NCBI GenBank assembly: GCA_024278725.1
Contig: JAJRSQ010000232.1
Span: forward strand, 1-7,744
Length of the DNA: 7,744 nucleotides
From: Chloroflexota bacterium
GTDB taxonomy: Bacteria > Chloroflexota > Anaerolineae > 4572-78
Direction: 5' to 3'
Shown here: one piece after another, positions 1 to 5,790 of the stretch
Numbering within the stretch: position 1 is the stretch's first letter
Layout: each line of letters opens with the position of its first letter
The notes under the pieces: generated by a model
What the model was told of the DNA's origin: nothing
Database searches by the model: none
What the model saw: only the letters and a program-made list of their open reading frames with translations
Translations under genes and position numbers: made by a program

Positions 1-372
1 ATGGAAATGCTGAAGATGGATCGCTCGTTTGCCCGGCGCTACCTCAACGACGGTTTCTCCGGCGGCGAAAAGAAACGCGCCGAAATTTTGCAGATGGCGC
101 TTTTGCAGCCCAAATTCGCCATCATGGATGAAACCGACTCCGGGCTGGACATTGACGCGCTGCGCATCGTCTCCGAAGGCGTGAATGTTGTCAAAGAAGG
201 CAACAATATGGGCGTGGTGGTCATCACCCACTATAATCGCATTCTCAATTACATCCGTCCCGATTATGTCCACATTTTGGTCAATGGACGCATCATCCTT
301 TCCGGCGGGCAGGAATTGGCAGAACGACTGGAAGCTGAAGGGTACGACGAAATTATCAAGGAATACGCATAA
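1..372 (+). CDS. sufC: SufC, Fe-S cluster assembly ATPase (5' end missing)
   Basis: This is the C-terminal half (123 codons visible) of the ABC-type ATPase that works with SufB and SufD in cytosolic Fe-S cluster assembly. In visible-residue numbering, the ABC signature is FSGGEKKR at 19-26, Walker B with the catalytic Glu is FAIMDETDSGLD at 39-50 (Asp43, Glu44), and the H-loop is ITHY with His77. FSGGEKKR and ETDSGLD are typical of SufC rather than of transporter ATPases. Walker A and the Q-loop lie upstream of the window; SufC is usually about 250 residues, so roughly half is missing. The ATG at base 1 is an internal Met codon, not the true start. The gene ends with TAA at 370-372, 12 bases before sufB, which suggests co-transcription. 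Identification is secure from motifs and context. Confidence 0.95.
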   Translation: MEMLKMDRSFARRYLNDGFSGGEKKRAEILQMALLQPKFAIMDETDSGLDIDALRIVSEGVNVVKEGNNMGVVVITHYNRILNYIRPDYVHILVNGRIILSGGQELAERLEAEGYDEIIKEYA

Positions 373-384
373 GGAAGGGATCGC

Positions 385-1788
385 ATGACACAATCGGCTG
401 ATGTAAATATTGGTGATTATAAATACGGATTTAACAGCCCGGAAGATTATATTTTCAAGGCGGAAAAAGGGCTGACGGAGGAAACCGTTCGGCAAATTTC
501 CGCGATGAAGGATGAACCGGCATGGATGCTGGAAATGCGCTTGAAGGCGTACCGGCATTTTTTGGAACGTCCGATGCCCAATTGGGGCAGTCCCAAGATG
601 AAAGAAATTAATTTTGATGACATCTACTATTACATCAAACCCACCGAGGGGCAAGCCCGCTCATGGGATGATGTGCCGGACGACATCAAAAATACATTCG
701 ACCGGCTGGGCATCCCCGAAGCGGAACAGAAGTTTTTGGCGGGAGTCGGCGCACAGTATGAAAGCGAAGTCATCTACCACAACATCAAAAAAGATTTGGA
801 AGCCAAAGGCGTCCTCTTTTTAGACACCGATGCTGCGTTGCGTGACCATGAAGAAATCTTCCGGGAATATTTCGGCTCGGTGATTCCCCTTTCCGACAAC
901 AAATTTGCCGCGTTGAACACCGCCGTTTGGTCGGGCGGGAGTTTCATTTACGTGCCGAAAGGTGTCCATATCGATTTGCCGTTGCAGGCATATTTCCGCA
1001 TCAATGCCCAGAACATGGGGCAGTTTGAGCGCACCCTGATTATTGTGGACGAAGGGGCATACGTGCATTACGTGGAAGGCTGTACCGCCCCCACCTATTC
1101 CACCGACAGTTTACATTCGGCGGTGGTGGAAATTGTGGTGAAAAAAGGCGCGCGCTGCCGCTATTCCACCATCCAAAACTGGTCAACCAATGTGTTCAAC
1201 ATGGTCACCAAACGGGCGATGGCGTATCAGGATGCCACCATGGAATGGGTGGACGGCAATCTCGGCTCGAAACTGACCATGAAATATCCGGCAGTGTGGC
1301 TGATGGAACCCGGTGCGCACGGCGAAGTCCTTTCCATCGCCTTTGCGGGCAAGGGGCAGCATCAGGATGCCGGCGCGAAAATTATTCACATGGCGCCGAA
1401 CACCAGCTCGGTCATCACCAGCAAATCCATCAGCAAAGCGGGGGGACGCGCCAGTTACCGCGGGCTGCTGAAGGTGACGAAGGGCGCGGAGAACAGCAAG
1501 AGTACCGTGGTGTGCGACGCGCTCATCCTCGATGAGCAATCCGCTTCCGATACCTTCCCGTACATGGAAATTGAAAACAACAATGTCAGCATCGGGCATG
1601 AAGCGAGCGTCACCAAAGTATCGGAAGAGCAGCTTTTCTACCTGATGAGCCGGGGCATCAGCGAGGCGCAAGCCGCCGGGATGATTGTCAGCGGGTTTAT
1701 TGAACCCATCGTCAAAGAATTGCCGATGGAATACGCGCTGGAGATGAACCGCCTGATTGAACTCGAAATGGAAGGCTCAGTAGGATAA
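385..1788 (+). CDS. sufB: SufB, Fe-S cluster scaffold subunit
   Basis: SufB (467 residues, normal length) is the scaffold subunit of the SufBC2D complex, where sulfur and iron are combined before transfer to apoproteins. The sequence shows the SufBD beta-helix core, the family signature YVEGCTAP around Cys233, Cys258 in ARCRYS, Cys377 in VVCDAL, and His405-Glu406 in GHEASV. By alignment from memory, Cys377 and Glu406 correspond to the E. coli cluster-assembly residues Cys405 and Glu434. The C-terminus ends in LEMEGSVG, typical of SufB. I see no N-terminal CxxCxxxC motif like that of the E. coli protein. The start ATG follows a purine-rich Shine-Dalgarno (AAGGAAGGGA, 371-380) that overlaps the sufC stop region. 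The gap to sufD is only four bases. Confidence 0.97.
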   Translation: MTQSADVNIGDYKYGFNSPEDYIFKAEKGLTEETVRQISAMKDEPAWMLEMRLKAYRHFLERPMPNWGSPKMKEINFDDIYYYIKPTEGQARSWDDVPDDIKNTFDRLGIPEAEQKFLAGVGAQYESEVIYHNIKKDLEAKGVLFLDTDAALRDHEEIFREYFGSVIPLSDNKFAALNTAVWSGGSFIYVPKGVHIDLPLQAYFRINAQNMGQFERTLIIVDEGAYVHYVEGCTAPTYSTDSLHSAVVEIVVKKGARCRYSTIQNWSTNVFNMVTKRAMAYQDATMEWVDGNLGSKLTMKYPAVWLMEPGAHGEVLSIAFAGKGQHQDAGAKIIHMAPNTSSVITSKSISKAGGRASYRGLLKVTKGAENSKSTVVCDALILDEQSASDTFPYMEIENNNVSIGHEASVTKVSEEQLFYLMSRGISEAQAAGMIVSGFIEPIVKELPMEYALEMNRLIELEMEGSVG

Positions 1789-1792
1789 CACG

Positions 1793-3142
1793 ATGACCAC
1801 ACTTGAAAAAACAAAAGATACCACCATCTTCTCGAAAGAGATTTTTGATACCTTTGCCGCCGCGCAGGACGACCCGCAATGGCTGGCGGAAAAACGCGCC
1901 GCCGCATGGAGCATCTTCGAAGATACGCCCATGCCCACCACCAAAGACGAACCCTGGCGACGCACCAGCCTGAAACGGGTCAGTTGGGCGCAATTCTCGC
2001 CGGATGTTGCCTCCTCGGTGACGCCGGTGTCCGCGTTGAGCGACCTGCCCGTCGTCCTGCAACAATTGCTGGACGCCGATAAAGATGCCGCCGGACGACT
2101 CGTGCTGGTGAACGGGCAATTGATTTTCGCCGATGTTGACCCGGCGCTGGCGGAAAAAGGGGTCATTTTCACCGACCTGCACACCGCCGTGCGCGAGCAT
2201 TCGGCGTTGGTGGCGGAACATTTGATGGCGAAAGCCGTCCCGCCCTCCGACAGCAAATTCGCCGCGTTGAATGCCGCCCTGTGGCAGAACGGCGTTTTCC
2301 TGTACGTCCCCAAAAATGTTGCCATTGAGCAGCCCTTCCAAACCGCCATCGCCCTTGACGGGGCAGGGGCGAGCGCCATCCACCGCACCCTCATCATCGC
2401 CGAGGAAAGCGCGCAGGTGAATTACATCGAAGAAGCGGCATCGCTGGATGATGCCGCGCCCGGTTTGGCGGTGGGGGTGGTGGAAATCATCGCCCGCGAA
2501 AACGCCTCGGTGCGTTATGTCGATGTGCAGCAGTGGGGGCATCAGGTTTACAATTTCAACACCAAACGCGCGCTGGCATACGATGACAGCAATGTGTATT
2601 GGGATTTGGGCGAACTCGGCAGCCGGTTGACCAAAACCTTCATCGACACCCAACTGATTGGCGACGGCTCGAATATGCAGTGCAACGGCGTGTATTTTCT
2701 GGATGCCGACCAGCATGTTGACCTCGACACGATGATGCGTCACATCGGCTATGCCACCGGCGGCGATTTACTGCTCCACGGTGCGCTGAAGGATGCTGCC
2801 CGCGCCATCTTCATCGGGATGATAAAAATTGACCCGACCGGACAGCTCACCAATTCGTACCTGAAGAATCAAAACCTGCTGTTGAATGATACCGCTCGCG
2901 CCGATTCCATCCCCGCGCTGGAAATTGACGCCAACGATGTCCGCGCCAGCCATGCCGCTACCATCAGTCAGGTGGAAGAGGAATACGTTTTCTACCTCCA
3001 AAGTCGGGGTATTCCCCGCAATACCGCCATCCAAATGATTGTGGAAGGGTTTTTTGAGACCGTGTTCACCCGAATGGGGAATGAACGTGTCCGTGACCGG
3101 CTGATGGATGCCGTCACCCAAAAGATGACGGCGCGGCTATAA
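1793..3142 (+). CDS. sufD: SufD, Fe-S cluster assembly scaffold partner
   Basis: SufD (449 residues) is the SufB paralogue that completes the SufBC2D scaffold and is linked to iron acquisition. The N-terminal third carries the SufD-type motif PMPTTKDEPWRRTSL (about residues 44-58). The core has DSKFAALNAALWQNGVFLYVPK, matching the SufBD family. The C-terminal SHAATISQVEEE contains His387, which by alignment from memory corresponds to the functionally important E. coli SufD His360. It has one Cys (MQCNGV), in line with SufD not being the main sulfur-carrying subunit. The ATG lies four bases after the sufB stop, with TAGGA at 1781-1785 as likely ribosome-binding site, so translation may be coupled. 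It ends with TAA at 3140-3142, followed by a 98-base gap. Confidence 0.95.
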   Translation: MTTLEKTKDTTIFSKEIFDTFAAAQDDPQWLAEKRAAAWSIFEDTPMPTTKDEPWRRTSLKRVSWAQFSPDVASSVTPVSALSDLPVVLQQLLDADKDAAGRLVLVNGQLIFADVDPALAEKGVIFTDLHTAVREHSALVAEHLMAKAVPPSDSKFAALNAALWQNGVFLYVPKNVAIEQPFQTAIALDGAGASAIHRTLIIAEESAQVNYIEEAASLDDAAPGLAVGVVEIIARENASVRYVDVQQWGHQVYNFNTKRALAYDDSNVYWDLGELGSRLTKTFIDTQLIGDGSNMQCNGVYFLDADQHVDLDTMMRHIGYATGGDLLLHGALKDAARAIFIGMIKIDPTGQLTNSYLKNQNLLLNDTARADSIPALEIDANDVRASHAATISQVEEEYVFYLQSRGIPRNTAIQMIVEGFFETVFTRMGNERVRDRLMDAVTQKMTARL

Positions 3143-3146
3143 TTTA

Positions 3147-3181
3147 CCCCTCCCATTGCGATTGCCAAATGGCGCGAGGGG
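3147..3181 (+). other. Hairpin between sufD and sufS
   Basis: CCCCTC (3147-3152) can pair with GAGGGG (3176-3181), and inside it CCATT (3153-3157) pairs with AATGG (3168-3172), leaving a three-base bulge and a ten-base loop. It lies just past the sufD stop. No run of T follows, so it is a weak candidate for an intrinsic terminator; an RNA-processing or mRNA-stability element separating sufCBD from sufSUT is equally possible. Confidence 0.4.
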
Positions 3182-3190
3182 GGAAAGTGT

Positions 3191-3219
3191 TTGTATCAAA
3201 CCGGCACTTGAGGTAAGAT
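3191..3219 (+). promoter_or_regulatory. Candidate sigma70-type promoter for sufS-sufU-sufT
   Basis: TTGTAT (3191-3196) as -35 and TAAGAT (3214-3219) as -10 are separated by 17 bases. The implied start is near 3226, giving a leader of about 15 bases with a GAGGG ribosome-binding site at 3232-3236. The -10 lies in the 9-mer GGTAAGATA, which recurs exactly at the promoter at 5235-5262. This is seen by eye only; the -35 matches consensus in four of six positions. Confidence 0.45.
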
Positions 3220-3240
3220 AACCGCCGGAAAGAGGGAACT

Positions 3241-4467
3241 ATGTTTGATGTTGATGCCATTCGCCGCGATTTCCCATTGCTCAACCAACAGACCAATGGC
3301 AAGCCGCTGGTATATCTGGATAGTGCCGCAAGTTCGCAGAAGCCGCTGGCGGTTCTCGACGCCGTTGATGCCTGTTACCGCGAATATTACGCCAACGTGC
3401 ATCGCGGCATCTACGATTTGAGTGAAAAATCGTCTGACGAATACGAAAAAGCGCGCAAAAAGATTGCCCGGTTCATCAATGCGGCAAGCTGGCGCGAGCT
3501 GATTTTCACCCGTAACGCTACCGAAGCCCTGAATCTGGTGGCGTACAGTTGGGGGCTGGAAAACCTCCGCGCGGGCGATACCATTTTGGTGTCGGACATG
3601 GAACACCACGCCAATCTGGTACCGTGGCAGCAAGTTGCCCGCAAAACCGGTGCAACCCTGACCATCTTCCCCACCACGGTCGGGGGCTTGGTGGACATGG
3701 AAGCCTACAAGCGTCTGCTGAATCCATCGGTCAAACTGGTGGCATTCACCCTGATGAGCAATGTGCTGGGAACAATCACCCCCGCCAAAGAAATGATTGC
3801 GCTGGCGCACGAAGTCGGCGCGGTGGTGGTGGCGGATGGAGCGCAATCGGTGCCGCATCTGCCCACCGATGTGCAGGCGCTCGATTGTGATTTTATGGCA
3901 TTTTCCGGACACAAAATGCTCGCGCCCAGCGGCATCGGCGCACTGTGGGGACGGAAATCGCTGTTGAATGAAATGCCGCCCTTTTTGACCGGCGGCGACA
4001 TGATAAAAGAAGTCCATTACGATTATTCGGAATGGAATCAATTGCCGTGGAAGTTCGAAGCCGGCACGCCCGCCATCGCGCAAGCCATCGGTATGGGCGC
4101 GGCGGTGGATTACCTGAACAATTTGGGGATGGCGGCGATTCGCCGGCATGAAATTGAGCTGACCACCTACGCCCTCGACCGGCTCAGCCGGGTGGAAGGG
4201 GTGAATATTTTGGGACCCTTAGACCCGGCGCAACGGGGCGGCGCCATCGCCTTCACCTTCGGCGACATTCACCCGCATGATTTGGCGAGTATGCTCAACG
4301 CGGATAACGTCGCCATTCGCGCGGGGCATCATTGCGCGCAACCGCTGCATGACAAGCTGAACATTTCCGCCAGCGCGCGCGCCAGCTTCTATATTTACAA
4401 TAAACCGGAAGAGGTGGATCAGTTGGTTGTTTCGCTGAATGCCGCCCGGAAAGTTTTTGCAATCTGA
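3241..4467 (+). CDS. sufS: SufS, PLP-dependent cysteine desulfurase
   Basis: SufS (408 residues, normal for group II desulfurases) converts cysteine to alanine and carries the released sulfur as a persulfide for Fe-S assembly. Visible active-site features are EHHAN with His123 (stacks on PLP), ADGAQ with Asp199, the PLP-binding Lys225 in SGHKMLAPSG, catalytic Cys365 in IRAGHHCAQPL, and Arg380 in ASARASFYIYN (substrate carboxylate). The RAGHHCAQP context and short Cys loop identify SufS/CsdA type rather than IscS/NifS type. Start: ATG at 3241 after GAGGG at 3232-3236; the protein begins MFDVDAIRRDFPLL as in other SufS. It is followed 15 bases later by sufU, its expected sulfur acceptor. Confidence 0.97.
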   Translation: MFDVDAIRRDFPLLNQQTNGKPLVYLDSAASSQKPLAVLDAVDACYREYYANVHRGIYDLSEKSSDEYEKARKKIARFINAASWRELIFTRNATEALNLVAYSWGLENLRAGDTILVSDMEHHANLVPWQQVARKTGATLTIFPTTVGGLVDMEAYKRLLNPSVKLVAFTLMSNVLGTITPAKEMIALAHEVGAVVVADGAQSVPHLPTDVQALDCDFMAFSGHKMLAPSGIGALWGRKSLLNEMPPFLTGGDMIKEVHYDYSEWNQLPWKFEAGTPAIAQAIGMGAAVDYLNNLGMAAIRRHEIELTTYALDRLSRVEGVNILGPLDPAQRGGAIAFTFGDIHPHDLASMLNADNVAIRAGHHCAQPLHDKLNISASARASFYIYNKPEEVDQLVVSLNAARKVFAI

Positions 4468-4482
4468 CACGTTGGGAAACAA

Positions 4483-4890
4483 ATGGACGATTTATACCGA
4501 GAAAACATTCTAGACCATTATCGCAAACCTCGCTTCAAAGGTGTACTGGAGCCGCATACCCATCGCCATAAAGAACACAATCCCGTGTGCGGCGATGAAA
4601 TTCAAATTGACCTTCAGGTCAATGATGAAGGTATCATCGAACATGCCGCATTTTCCGGGCATGGATGTGCCATCAGCCAAGCCAGCGCCTCGATGCTGTT
4701 GGAACAATTGCAGGGCATGTCACTGGACGAAGCCAAGAAAATCAGCAAAGATGATATTCTGGAGTTTTTGGGTATCCCCATCGGACCCGTACGGATGAAA
4801 TGTGCGCTTTTGTCGTTAAAAGTGCTGAAAGCGGGCATCTACGGGTTGGATTCATTGGACGATTTAACCGATGATGATGAAGATTGGTAA
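4483..4890 (+). CDS. sufU: SufU/IscU-type sulfur acceptor or scaffold protein
   Basis: This small protein (135 residues) of the IscU/SufU/NifU-N family accepts sulfur from the adjacent SufS. The three conserved cysteines are Cys36 (NPVCGDE), Cys62 (GHGCAIS) and Cys107 (RMKCALL), with Asp38 completing the zinc/cluster site. Lys106 precedes the third Cys where IscU has His; Lys there is typical of SufU. However, the stretch between Cys62 and Cys107 is short (45 residues apart), as in IscU; Bacillus-type SufU has an extra segment of about 18-20 residues in that region. The C-terminus is very acidic (DDLTDDDEDW). The ribosome-binding site is weak (GGGA, 4474-4477). The role is probably zinc-dependent sulfur transfer to SufBCD, but a true scaffold role cannot be excluded. 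Confidence 0.92.
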   Translation: MDDLYRENILDHYRKPRFKGVLEPHTHRHKEHNPVCGDEIQIDLQVNDEGIIEHAAFSGHGCAISQASASMLLEQLQGMSLDEAKKISKDDILEFLGIPIGPVRMKCALLSLKVLKAGIYGLDSLDDLTDDDEDW

Positions 4891-4921
4891 ACGCAAACAT
4901 CGGTAAAAAAAGGAGACATAT

Positions 4922-5227
4922 ATGACCGGAAGTACGGTAGTAACCTCGGAAGACGTAAGAGACGCCCTGCGGGCAGTGATGGACCCCGAACTGCATTTGG
5001 ATGTGGTCGCGCTGGGGCTCATCAAACATATTGATTTGGACGTGGAACCCGTTCTGGTGCAGATGATTTTGACCACCCCCTTTTGCCCCTACGGACCGTG
5101 GCTCGTGCAGCAGGTGAAAGAAATCGCCGAGCAAACGGTTGGTGGAAAAGAGGTGAAGGTTGAGGTGTTGCCGGAACAATGGAACCCGGAATTAATGGAA
5201 GACCCCACCCAGTTGGGATTTTTCTAA
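4922..5227 (+). CDS. sufT: DUF59/MIP18-family SUF-associated protein (SufT-like)
   Basis: This is a single-domain DUF59 (MIP18/PaaD) protein of 101 residues. The family assists Fe-S cluster maturation or delivery, and stand-alone members next to suf genes are called SufT. Visible are the conserved MDPELHLDVVALGLI (20-34), the family Cys55 in TTPFCPYGPW, and the C-terminal PEQWNPELM (84-92) resembling the W-x-P-E-x-M ending of the family. A strong Shine-Dalgarno (AGGAG, 4911-4915) sits six bases before the ATG. It is 31 bases downstream of sufU and is the last gene of the SUF block. The precise biochemical role is not fixed by the sequence; it could be a carrier/targeting factor rather than a core assembly component. 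Confidence 0.88.
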   Translation: MTGSTVVTSEDVRDALRAVMDPELHLDVVALGLIKHIDLDVEPVLVQMILTTPFCPYGPWLVQQVKEIAEQTVGGKEVKVEVLPEQWNPELMEDPTQLGFF

Positions 5228-5234
5228 AGGACAC

Positions 5235-5262
5235 TTGACTTATCCGCAAAACGGGGTAAGAT
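5235..5262 (+). promoter_or_regulatory. Sigma70-type promoter of the cysteine operon leader
   Basis: TTGACT (5235-5240) and TAAGAT (5257-5262) are separated by 16 bases. The expected transcription start is about 5268-5270, just upstream of the leader ORF and well upstream of the attenuator. The -10 sits in the 9-mer GGTAAGATA, shared with the sufS promoter candidate. The spacer holds an imperfect inverted repeat, CTTATCC (5239-5245) against GGGGTAAG (5253-5260), which could be an operator. It begins seven bases after the sufT stop. Confidence 0.65.
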
Positions 5263-5291
5263 AGTTGAAACTATTAATTGGTGGTGGACGA

Positions 5292-5348
5292 ATGGTGAAA
5301 AATATGGCTTTGCATATGTGTTGTATCTGTTGCCGGCGAGCGCCATAA
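5292..5348 (+). CDS. Cysteine-rich attenuator leader peptide
   Basis: This is an 18-codon ORF encoding MVKNMALHMCCICCRRAP and ending at TAA (5346-5348). Cysteines are residues 10, 11, 13 and 14, encoded TGT TGT ATC TGT TGC at 5319-5333. The larger proteins in this window have under 1% Cys, so four in five codons is a strong signal. It lies about 23 bases after the predicted transcription start and upstream of a terminator/antiterminator pair, in front of a predicted cysteine biosynthesis operon. Ribosome stalling on Cys codons when Cys-tRNA is scarce is the inferred function; the peptide itself probably has none. ATG 5292 has a weak GGTGG upstream (5283-5287). ATG 5304, with GGTGA at 5294-5298, is an alternative start giving 14 residues with the same Cys block. 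Confidence 0.8.
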   Translation: MVKNMALHMCCICCRRAP

Positions 5349-5388
5349 TTACATCCTCACGGGTGAGGCTTGTAAATATGGTGGTCGC
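5336..5388 (+). other. Long hairpin between attenuator segments 1 and 2
   Basis: Paired blocks are GCGA/TCGC (5336-5339 with 5385-5388), CGCCAT/ATGGTG (5341-5346 with 5378-5383, one G-U), TTACA/TGTAA (5349-5353 with 5371-5375) and CCTCA/TGAGG (5355-5359 with 5364-5368) with a CGGG loop. That is 20 pairs with small interruptions. Its 5' arm overlaps the last four sense codons and stop of the leader ORF, so a terminating or stalled ribosome would open its base. It may serve as a polymerase pause hairpin that synchronises translation with transcription. Confidence 0.6.
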
Positions 5389-5405
5389 TGAATTTGCGTA
5401 CAACC

Positions 5406-5457
5406 GGATGAGCCATAACCCGCACCAATTGCATCATTTGTAATATTTGGCTCATCC
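5406..5457 (+). promoter_or_regulatory. Antiterminator stem
   Basis: GGATGAGCCA (5406-5415) and TGGCTCATCC (5448-5457) are a perfect 10-bp inverted repeat. The enclosed 32 bases can form a small hairpin, ATTGCA (5428-5433) with TGTAAT (5439-5444, one G-U). The 3' arm contains the complete left arm of the terminator, so the two structures exclude each other. Confidence 0.7.
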
Positions 5458-5474
5458 ATTGGATGGGCTTTTTT
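5450..5474 (+). terminator. Intrinsic terminator (attenuator) upstream of the sulfur carrier gene
   Basis: GCTCATCC (5450-5457) and GGATGGGC (5461-5468) form an 8-bp stem with one G-U pair and an ATT loop, followed directly by TTTTTT (5469-5474). It lies 31 bases before the start codon of the downstream gene and downstream of its promoter, so it must be conditional for the operon to be expressed. Confidence 0.82.
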
Positions 5475-5505
5475 ATTGAAAAAAATTAATGAAGGAGAAA
5501 TTTTT

Positions 5506-5781
5506 ATGGCAACTGTTCGAATTCCCAGCCCGTTGCGGAAATACACCGGCGGGCAAGCAAAAATAACCGTTCCCGGTGCAACCGTTGGGGAGGTGGTGCA
5601 AAATTTAGTTCAAACATATCCCGGCATGCAATCGCGATTGCAGGACGACGCCGGTGAAATTAAACGCTTTATCAACATTTTTGTGAATGAAAACGAAATA
5701 CGCTCGCTTCAGGGGGCAGACAGCCCCGTCGCCGAAACCGATGAAATCTCCATCGTCCCGGCGATGGCTGGCGGGAAATGA
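5506..5781 (+). CDS. cysO: CysO-like ubiquitin-fold sulfur carrier protein
   Basis: This 91-residue MoaD/ThiS-family beta-grasp protein should carry sulfur as a C-terminal thiocarboxylate. It resembles mycobacterial CysO along its length: an N-terminal VRIPSPLRKYTGGQ, central KRFINIFVNENEIR (CysO has HRFVNIYVNDEDVR, from memory) and C-terminal ISIVPAMAGGK (CysO ends in VPAVAGG). The di-glycine (89-90) is the modification site, but a Lys follows it, so a peptidase must expose the Gly before activation. Start ATG 5506 is preceded by GAAGGAG (5491-5497); an in-frame TTG at 5476 directly abuts the terminator and has no such site. The activating enzyme and a CysM-type synthase follow, supporting a cysteine role over molybdopterin or thiamine synthesis. 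MoaD or a tRNA-thiolation carrier remain less likely alternatives. Confidence 0.85.
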   Translation: MATVRIPSPLRKYTGGQAKITVPGATVGEVVQNLVQTYPGMQSRLQDDAGEIKRFINIFVNENEIRSLQGADSPVAETDEISIVPAMAGGK

Positions 5782-5790
5782 GGGGGCAAG

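Larger units (their letters stand above)
5303..5474 (+). promoter_or_regulatory. Cysteine-responsive transcription attenuator (leader RNA)
   Basis: Four segments can be read. Segment 1 lies inside the leader ORF: TATGGCT (5303-5309) and GTTGTA (5320-5325). Segment 2 is TACAAC (5399-5404) and AGCCATA (5411-5417), which pairs with segment 1 over 7 and 6 bp. Segment 3 is TGGCTCATCC (5448-5457), a perfect complement of GGATGAGCCA (5406-5415) in segment 2. Segment 4 is GGATGGGC (5461-5468), which pairs with segment 3 as the terminator. A ribosome stalled at the Cys codons would cover segment 1, free segment 2 to pair with 3, and block termination. With ample Cys, 1:2 and 3:4 would form and transcription stop. 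Pairings are directly visible; the regulatory logic is inferred by analogy to trp/his-type attenuators. Confidence 0.72.

Noticed and set aside
1..372. Taking ATG at base 1 as the true start of the first gene
   Set aside because: The protein would lack Walker A and begin in the middle of the ATPase domain; the window simply cuts sufC.
1712..2743. Long minus-strand open frame of 343 codons, and others opposite sufS and moeZ
   Set aside because: These are antisense to clearly conserved sufD, sufS and moeZ, have no recognisable family, no ribosome-binding site and low-complexity His/Arg-rich translations typical of shadow frames.
3147..3190. Intrinsic terminator after sufD
   Set aside because: The hairpin is real but is followed by GGAAAGTGTTTG rather than a T-run, so I kept it only as an unassigned hairpin.
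5264..5475. Metabolite riboswitch (SAM, TPP, cobalamin) or T-box in the long leader
   Set aside because: I found none of the conserved core motifs. A GGTGGTCGC stretch at 5380-5388 vaguely recalls a T-box sequence, but it does not match the consensus and is not in the antiterminator. The Cys-codon ORF explains the structure better.
5476..5505. TTG start giving the sulfur carrier ten extra residues
   Set aside because: The TTG directly follows the terminator T-run and has no Shine-Dalgarno. ATG 5506 has GAAGGAG nine bases upstream and gives the family-typical N-terminus.
5506..5781. MoaD (molybdopterin synthase small subunit) as primary call
   Set aside because: The fold is shared, but similarity to CysO motifs, the adjacent CysM-type synthase, the absence of moa genes and the Cys leader favour cysteine synthesis.
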